NCBI GenBank assembly: GCA_024275635.1
Contig: JAJRYT010000230.1
Span: 1-39,131, forward strand
Length of the DNA stretch: 39,131 nucleotides
Source of the DNA: Chloroflexota bacterium
GTDB lineage: Bacteria > Chloroflexota > Anaerolineae > Promineifilales > Promineifilaceae
Reading direction: 5' to 3'
Of the stretch, positions 34,790 through 39,131 are shown piece after piece. The position numbers were made by a program, and so were the translations under genes. The notes below the pieces were generated by a model that was not told where the DNA came from, made no database searches, and saw nothing but the letters and a program-made list of their open reading frames with translations. Position 1 is the first letter of the stretch. The number at the start of each line of letters is the position of its first letter.

Positions 34790-36832
34790 TTACCGCGCTA
34801 TGGTCACAGGTGTCAAAAGTAGATTGTCGCGGCCGGTTGGCGTGGTCTGGCGCTGGCCGTCGGGACAGGGGACGCCGCCGGGACAGGTGTAGACGCCGAT
34901 GGACAGCGCATAATCGCCAACGGCCGTTTCTGCCGGAATGGTAAATTCGTGCAGTTGGATGAACCAGTCGCCGGGCTGCCAGGATTCACCAGGGACGTCC
35001 AGCCGGTCAGCCTGGGCAATGGGGACGCCATCTGCATCGAGGAGATGGGTAAAGAGGATGGCGCCGTCTAATGGCCGTTGCACCTGCCACAACGTCGCCA
35101 ACTGTACCCGCTCACCTGGATGCACTGTCACCGTCGGCAGATTATACCCCAGGAATGTGATCGCATCGCCAAAGTTGACCGGGCCAGTTTCGGCATGAAA
35201 TGTTTCCTGCCACTCTGCCCGCAAAGCCGCGCCATCCACCTGATAAATGTCCGTCGGCCGGTCAGAGTCGGTAGGGCGCATGGGCAGAGAGGCGATGAGG
35301 ACGGCCGTCGCCCAATAATCGTCCAACACGGCAGGCAGGGGGGTAAAGCCGGGCAGAATGATCATGCTTTTGTCGCCGGCCGGCAGCAGCAAACTGCGCT
35401 GCGCGTCAAACCAGCGCAAGCTCGTCCTGCCGTTATGTAAAACTAGTTGGGCCACCGCCGGGCTATGAAACCGGCCAGGGGTGATAGTAGAAACGGCCGT
35501 TGCCCCCTCCCCATACTCATTCAAGTAATCCATCACCGTGACCATCGCTGTCTCATACTGCACCCGCACTTCCGGCGCGTTGGCCCAGATAACAAAATAA
35601 TCACGGGCGGTGATAACGGCCGTTCCGCCAAACAACAGCAGCGGGATGATGACAGAGAAGTTACCTAATCTCCAATCTCCAATCTCCAATCTCCCAATCC
35701 CCGCCAACGCCAACGCCGGAAACAGATAAAGAACCGGCTGCATTCCCATCGCCTGCGTCATGCTCAACGCCGGTCCGGTCACTAATACTGGCGCGAATCC
35801 GGCCAAAAGCCAGGCCAACGACAGCAACACCGTTGGCGACGCTTTATCATCGCCGGGCCACAGCCGGGCCACAGCCACCAGCAAACCCAGGTAGAACAGA
35901 CCGCCCATGATTGGCTGGAGAAACGGCCGTCCCGGAATGTTGTAACGCCAGGTTGAATCGCCTTCTATCGTGAACAGGCGCAGGCTGGACAGGGCGTTAT
36001 CAAGCAGGGGGTTGAAGTTGCCTGCGGCCGCCGCCGTTAGCGGAGCGCTTAGTTCTCCAATGCGTTCTTCGACTCCCGGATTAGCGTTCAGGTAGGCGAA
36101 AAGGGGCAGCGCAACAACGGCGGACACCAACAGCATCAACAAAGTCCCGCGCCAGGCTTGCCGCAGAAACGGCCGCTGCCGCCACGCCGCAAACAGCAGC
36201 GTCATCGGAAAAATCACCCACAGCGCCCGCGCCGGGATGTAGGTGTAGAATGTCGCCCCCAGGAACAGGCCAGCCAAAAGAAAACTAAAAATTGATGAAT
36301 TAAAGATTGAAGATTGATGATTAACCTTCAATCTTAAATCATCAATCTTTCCTTTTTCCACCCCCCGCCACCAGAAAAACAGCGCCAGCACAAACAACGC
36401 TGGCAGCGTAATCGAACGCAGCGCCTGGCGTCCGGCCATCACCGGCCAGAAACCGGCCGCCAGCCCGGCGGCCGTCAGCAGCGCTGTGGGTTCGTCGAAA
36501 GCGCGGCGCACCCAGGCGGCCATCCCGGCAATGAGGATGAGGCTGAAGAAAACGGCCGTTACCCGCGCCGCCAGAAAAGTCGGGCCAACAAACGCCATGA
36601 AGCCAGCCGTGGCATAATCATAAAGGGGTTCACGGCCGTATCCCACCGTGAAATAAACCCCCCGCGCCCCATTGACAATTTCCCAGGCCGTCAGACCATG
36701 ATCAGCTTCATCGTGGGTCAATCCGGGCGGCACGTCGGTAAGGGCATACAGGCGCAGGAAAACGGCCGTTAATAAAATTAACAGCATCCAGCCAGTGAAT
36801 CGGGGGAAAACGGCCGTTTTAGCATTCATCAT
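34790..36832 (-). CDS. GT-C family membrane glycosyltransferase (PMT/ArnT-like), A
   Basis: A 680-residue polytopic protein, the first of the three glycosyltransferase genes. The acidic motif VPPGLTHDEADHGLTAW after helix 1 and GYGREPLYDYATA match GT-C enzymes. Helices span residues about 12-420, then a soluble part with a beta-rich C-terminal module (TVHPGERVQLATLWQV, WQPGDWF) like the repeats of the third gene. Two in-frame repeats are present: 36290-36352 encodes KIDDLRLKVNHQSSIFNSSIF and 35661-35700 encodes GRLEIGDWRLGNF. The start has two ATG codons in a row. It lies 106 bases before gene B, and its own promoter was not found. Confidence 0.85.
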   Translation of the reverse strand: MMNAKTAVFPRFTGWMLLILLTAVFLRLYALTDVPPGLTHDEADHGLTAWEIVNGARGVYFTVGYGREPLYDYATAGFMAFVGPTFLAARVTAVFFSLILIAGMAAWVRRAFDEPTALLTAAGLAAGFWPVMAGRQALRSITLPALFVLALFFWWRGVEKGKIDDLRLKVNHQSSIFNSSIFSFLLAGLFLGATFYTYIPARALWVIFPMTLLFAAWRQRPFLRQAWRGTLLMLLVSAVVALPLFAYLNANPGVEERIGELSAPLTAAAAGNFNPLLDNALSSLRLFTIEGDSTWRYNIPGRPFLQPIMGGLFYLGLLVAVARLWPGDDKASPTVLLSLAWLLAGFAPVLVTGPALSMTQAMGMQPVLYLFPALALAGIGRLEIGDWRLGNFSVIIPLLLFGGTAVITARDYFVIWANAPEVRVQYETAMVTVMDYLNEYGEGATAVSTITPGRFHSPAVAQLVLHNGRTSLRWFDAQRSLLLPAGDKSMIILPGFTPLPAVLDDYWATAVLIASLPMRPTDSDRPTDIYQVDGAALRAEWQETFHAETGPVNFGDAITFLGYNLPTVTVHPGERVQLATLWQVQRPLDGAILFTHLLDADGVPIAQADRLDVPGESWQPGDWFIQLHEFTIPAETAVGDYALSIGVYTCPGGVPCPDGQRQTTPTGRDNLLLTPVTIAR
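35661..35700. repeat. In-frame CCAATCT tandem repeat
   Basis: CTAATCTCCAATCTCCAATC with one more CTCCCAATCC unit. It encodes LEIGDWRLGNF before a membrane helix of glycosyltransferase A. Confidence 0.8.
36290..36352. repeat. In-frame foldback repeat, GATTGAAGATTGATG type
   Basis: AAAGATTGAAGATTGATGAT on the left faces CAATCTTAAATCATCAATCTTT on the right with a short spacer AACC. It lies in glycosyltransferase A in the same loop as the 34131 repeat of glycosyltransferase B. Confidence 0.8.
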
Positions 36833-36931
36833 TCATAACACCAGCAGCCGATCATACTCAAAGGAGAAAACTACGACAACCCCGCCGCCTGTACGCCCAA
36901 TCACCGATTGCCCGACATTTCCCCAGCAAAG

Positions 36932-36962
36932 AAAAACGCCACGCTTGCAATCAAGCGTGGCG
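36932..36962 (-). terminator. Intrinsic terminator of infC-rpmI-rplT
   Basis: Minus strand: CGCCACGCTTG, loop ATTG, CAAGCGTGGCG (11 perfect pairs), then TTTTTC. It lies 37 bases past the rplT stop. Confidence 0.9.
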
Positions 36963-36998
36963 CCTTGCCAACAATTGAGGGTTGAGGCTTTTTCCAGA

Positions 36999-37352
36999 TC
37001 AGACTAAAGCCTTCTTGGCAACATCCACGACGGCGGCAAACGCCGTCTCATCGCGCACTGCCAGATCAGCCAAAACTTTACGATCCAAGCTCACATTCGC
37101 CAACTTCAGCCCGTGAATAAACCGGCTGTAACTCAAGCCATTGGCGCGGGCGCCTGCATTTATACGCGCAATCCACAAGCGGCGGAAATCTCGGCGACGA
37201 TTCCGCCGATCTCGGTACGCATACCAGTTCGACTTCATCATCGCTTCATTAGCCCGGCGGAACAGCTTGCTGCGTGTTCCCCATTGGCCTTCAGTCATCT
37301 TCAATATTTTTTTATGGCGACGGCGTGTTACCGTCCCAGCTTTTACTCGCAT
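36999..37352 (-). CDS. rplT: 50S ribosomal protein L20
   Basis: A 117-residue basic protein needed for early 50S assembly. The N-terminus [18 protein letters not shown] and blocks [18 protein letters not shown] and [10 protein letters not shown] are diagnostic. GAGG lies about 8 bases before the ATG. It is the third gene of the conserved infC-rpmI-rplT operon and in other bacteria represses the operon by binding its mRNA. Confidence 0.97.
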   Translation of the reverse strand: MRVKAGTVTRRRHKKILKMTEGQWGTRSKLFRRANEAMMKSNWYAYRDRRNRRRDFRRLWIARINAGARANGLSYSRFIHGLKLANVSLDRKVLADLAVRDETAFAAVVDVAKKALV

Positions 37353-37389
37353 TTTCTACACCTCGCATTTATGGAGCCTGGACACTCAA

Positions 37390-37426
37390 GCCTGGCAACT
37401 TGCGGTTGCCGCGGCCGAGGCCAGGC
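37390..37426 (-). promoter_or_regulatory. Structured spacer before rplT
   Basis: GCCTGGC pairs with GCCAGGC (7 bp) around an inner GGCAAC/GTTGCC stem that shares bases with the outer one, so the two stems compete. It lies 38 bases before the rplT start, a position where L20 autoregulation occurs in other bacteria. Confidence 0.4.
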
Positions 37427-37484
37427 AGCGGAAATAGTGTGCAGTTATCAGAACCTTTAACTGAACACCGTCTACTGATTACTG

Positions 37485-37733
37485 CTACGCAGGCGGATTG
37501 GCCTTATACTTCTTCAAGTAAGGAGCCATACGCCTGATACGGCGGCGGTCACCGGCCGATTCTACAACCAACATCTTAGACAATAGCGCCTTTGTGCGCT
37601 TTGACTTGCGACGCCGCAAATGGCTTTTACCGCCTTTGGTGCGTACAATTTTGCCGCTGCCGGTCACACGGAATCGTTTAGCGGCAGCTTTGTATGTCTT
37701 GAGCTTATACTTTTTCGTTTTTCTTTTTGGCAT
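37485..37733 (-). CDS. rpmI: 50S ribosomal protein L35
   Basis: An 82-residue basic protein, a little longer than the usual 64-67. MPKRKTKKYKLKTYKAAAKRFRVTGSGKI and the KSHLRRRKSKRTKALL block identify it; the extra residues are at the C-terminus (MAPYLKKYKANPPA). GAGGGA lies 5 bases before the ATG. The small hairpin at 37753-37766 lies just upstream. Confidence 0.95.
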   Translation of the reverse strand: MPKRKTKKYKLKTYKAAAKRFRVTGSGKIVRTKGGKSHLRRRKSKRTKALLSKMLVVESAGDRRRIRRMAPYLKKYKANPPA

Positions 37734-37748
37734 TTCTGTCCCTCATAA

Positions 37749-37766
37749 TAAAACCCCTTTCGGGGT
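37749..37766 (-). terminator. Weak terminator-like hairpin between infC and rpmI
   Basis: Minus strand: ACCCC, tetraloop GAAA, GGGGT, then TTTATT. The stem is only 5 bp, so it probably causes partial termination or marks an mRNA-processing site. Confidence 0.45.
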
Positions 37767-37804
37767 ACTATATCTGTTGAATTGTTAAGCCTTTCATCTT
37801 GCAA

Positions 37805-38356
37805 TTAAGCTGCGCTTTCCGGCGTTAACATCAAGGTCATAGACCAACCCTCAAATTTTGGCCTGCTCTCAATTGTGGAGACATCTTTAAGTAAATCAGC
37901 AATTTCCAACAAGGCTTCCCGCCCGATCTCTGGATAATCCCGTTCTCTGGCCTTAAACCGGACCATAAACTGGACTTTTTTACCCTCCAGAAGCCACTCG
38001 CGCGCTTTTTTTACGTGAATATCTCGGTGGTAATCTGCTGTACGCGGTGTCAACCGAATTTTCTTTATTTCAATTTGCTTCTGTTTCTTCTGCGCCTCGC
38101 GTAGCTGTTTGGTTTTTTCGTAAGAAAACTTACCATAATCCAAAATACGACAAACGGGCGGTTTGGCATTCGGGGCTACCTCTACCAAATCTAACTCAGC
38201 TGCCTGAGCCATCTCATACGCCTTGCGCGTTGGTACGACACCGTGATTTGTTCCATTATGATCAATTAGTCGAACTTCGGACACGCGAATATGTCTATTA
38301 GTCCGGTAATGGACGGAACTGATTCTTCTAGGGGCTTTGCTGCGTCTTCTACGTAT
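37805..38356 (-). CDS. infC: Translation initiation factor IF-3, probable AUA start
   Basis: IF-3 binds the 30S subunit and rejects poor start codons. The frame from GTG 38284 gives 159 residues (EVRLIDHNGTNHGVVPTRKA through DLVEVAPNAKPPVCRILDYG), but upstream codons in the same frame encode RRISSVHYRTNRHIRV, matching the conserved IF-3 N-terminus YRxNxxIR. No ATG, GTG or TTG precedes them before an in-frame TAG. ATA at 38356 has GGAG 8 bases upstream, the only good ribosome binding site, giving 183 residues. A rare start is expected here, as infC of Escherichia coli starts with AUU for autoregulation. Confidence 0.93.
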   Translation of the reverse strand: MRRRRSKAPRRISSVHYRTNRHIRVSEVRLIDHNGTNHGVVPTRKAYEMAQAAELDLVEVAPNAKPPVCRILDYGKFSYEKTKQLREAQKKQKQIEIKKIRLTPRTADYHRDIHVKKAREWLLEGKKVQFMVRFKARERDYPEIGREALLEIADLLKDVSTIESRPKFEGWSMTLMLTPESAA

Positions 38357-38432
38357 TTGATTCTCTCCAATTAGTGACTAATGGCAATTACGTCACATAA
38401 TTACCGTGCATGTATAAAATAGGCATGCAGTA

Positions 38433-38462
38433 GAAAAAATAGTCCGGCCAAATTAGCCAGAC
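38433..38462 (-). terminator. Terminator-like hairpin at the start of the infC leader
   Basis: Minus strand: GTCTGGC and GCCGGAC (7 pairs, one G-U) with loop TAATTTG, then TATTTTTTCT. It begins within a few bases of the predicted transcription start, so it may be a 5' stabiliser, an attenuator or an accidental hairpin. Confidence 0.45.
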
Positions 38463-38471
38463 GCCAGCGAG

Positions 38472-38500
38472 ATAATAGCACAAGCCTGTAGGTGCGTCAA
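38472..38500 (-). promoter_or_regulatory. Promoter of infC-rpmI-rplT
   Basis: Minus strand: TTGACG (38495-38500), a 17-base spacer and TATTAT (38472-38477). The predicted start near 38465 gives a 110-base leader before the ATA start codon. Confidence 0.7.
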
Positions 38501-38686
38501 CCAGAGTGCAAAAGGTAAAAAGGGCAATAAAGGCAATGAGCCTCAACCTTTTGAACCAGGCGAAAAAAAATCCTTTACGATATGCTTATCTGTCAGGTAA
38601 AGGGCATACTGAATCTATATGAGGTGGCAATAAACGAAGGCGGATATACGGAAAGTGTGATCGTCAATAGCTAGTGTCGAAACTTC

Positions 38687-38741
38687 ATTCGCGGCGGATG
38701 AACCGCGAATCAGGCGAGATGCTCGCGACGCACGCATCTCG
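38687..38741. repeat. Two successive hairpins in an unassigned gap
   Basis: ATTCGCGG/CCGCGAAT (38687-38710) and CGAGATGC/GCATCTCG (38715-38741) are perfect 8-bp inverted pairs, with no T-tract. They lie between the infC promoter and the truncated phosphotransferase-like frame. Otherwise I see nothing convincing from 38501 to 38770. Confidence 0.5.
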
Positions 38742-38770
38742 AAAATGCCAAGACCATAATCATAATGTAG

Positions 38771-39010
38771 AATAGATACCAACATAGTCAAGAAGTCTTA
38801 ACGTTCCTTCAAACTCATTTTTCCCGCCGGCGCTGGGAACTCGCACTTCCTTCATCGGGACATGGACATGAAACCTATATTGCTCATAGCGATGGCGATA
38901 CCTACTTCATCAAGTTAGGGGCGCATATTCCTCATTATCAGGCGCTGGCATCACTAGGCCTGACGCCAGCAGTTATCATGACCGGTTATTTAGGGTTCGT
39001 TCAAAATTAA
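38771..39010 (+). pseudogene. Truncated phosphotransferase-like (APH/choline kinase type) frame
   Basis: An open frame of 79 codons without a clear start, from just after a TAG to TAA at 39008. Residues such as EVLTFLQTHF, GHETYIAHSDGDTYFIKLGA and ASLGLTPAVIMTGYL resemble the N-terminal lobe of aminoglycoside/choline phosphotransferase-like kinases, where YFIKLGA would hold the ATP-binding Lys. The match ends at GYL, exactly where the inverted-repeat element starts, and the last residues (GFVQN) come from that element. The C-terminal catalytic lobe, if any remains, is beyond the window. I rely on memory of the family, so the assignment is tentative. Confidence 0.45.
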
Positions 39011-39118
39011 CTTTGCAGTTTGCTGGTAATTGGTAATTGAGTAATTGGGTAATTACCAGTTACCAATTACCTGGTTACAATTTTTCAAACGCCAAAGTTA
39101 TAAACGAACGTGCCCTTA
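38990..39118. mobile_element. MITE-like inverted-repeat element with GGTAATT core
   Basis: The outer arms, beginning GGGTTCGTT (38993-39022) and ending AACGAACGTGCCC (39086-39115), are imperfect 30-base inverted repeats sharing GTTCGTT and AACTTTG. Inside, CTGGTAATTGGTAATTG (39023-39039) faces CCAGTTACCAATTACCTGG (39056-39074). TTA flanks both ends, a possible 3-base target duplication. No coding capacity is present. It interrupts the phosphotransferase-like frame. Confidence 0.6.
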
Positions 39119-39131
39119 GCTCGACTTTGTA

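Noticed and set aside
38582..38674. A 30-codon frame (MLICQVKGILNLYEV...)
   Set aside because: It has no ribosome binding site and no recognisable family; too short to support as a gene.
1..39131. Prophage, toxin-antitoxin, restriction or other defence system
   Set aside because: No integrase, capsid, toxin, restriction or helicase-type gene is visible; SWIM and PIN proteins alone do not make a defence locus.

Overview
The window looks like a chromosomal piece of a Chloroflexota bacterium (Anaerolineae-like), probably from an environmental or metagenome-derived genome. I infer this from protein style: multi-GAF/PAS kinases, a DivK-like regulator, large GT-C membrane glycosyltransferases, a short SWIM protein and a GlnRS. 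No rRNA is present to fix taxonomy. The palindrome ACGGCCGT is extraordinarily frequent in ordinary genes (about 59 copies by eye) and is absent from the tRNA/tuf start and the infC-rpmI-rplT end.

Layout. 1-800: the start of tuf and three tRNAs (Thr-UGU, Tyr-GUA, Thr-GGU) read leftward from one good promoter. 808-4643: leftward genes for a Tat-signal coiled-coil protein, Era, a nitrilase-family amidohydrolase and a divergent Lgt. 4896-14433: a rightward signalling block with a membrane GAF histidine kinase, a membrane PAS/GAF histidine kinase, a single-domain response regulator and a REC-led hybrid kinase; the last three genes are coupled. 14612-20734: rightward ilvE, a small membrane protein, a PIN/TRAM protein, cysS and a SpoU rRNA methyltransferase. 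20735-25627: leftward glnS interrupted by an in-frame TAG, a HAD phosphatase, a TrmA/RlmD-type methyltransferase interrupted by an in-frame TAA and lacking its catalytic Cys, a CPBP protease-like protein and a cupin. 25794-30350: a SWIM zinc-finger protein and a 1354-residue PDZ/7TM/GAF histidine kinase. 30404-36832: three leftward GT-C glycosyltransferases. 36999-38356: the infC-rpmI-rplT operon with a promoter, structured leader and probable AUA start. 38771-39131: a truncated phosphotransferase-like frame cut by a MITE-like inverted-repeat element.

The signalling genes lack any DNA-binding output domain, so the phosphorelay probably feeds targets elsewhere. The three glycosyltransferases form one probable envelope-glycosylation unit. 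Through the window runs a family of short foldback repeats built from GATTGAA/GATGATT, GGTAATT, CCAATCT or GAATTGT units. They sit in gene gaps and also in frame inside the glycosyltransferases, twice at the same place in two paralogues. The palindrome, the foldback repeats and the two nonsense-interrupted genes are the most notable signals. I see no CRISPR, phage or obvious defence system.
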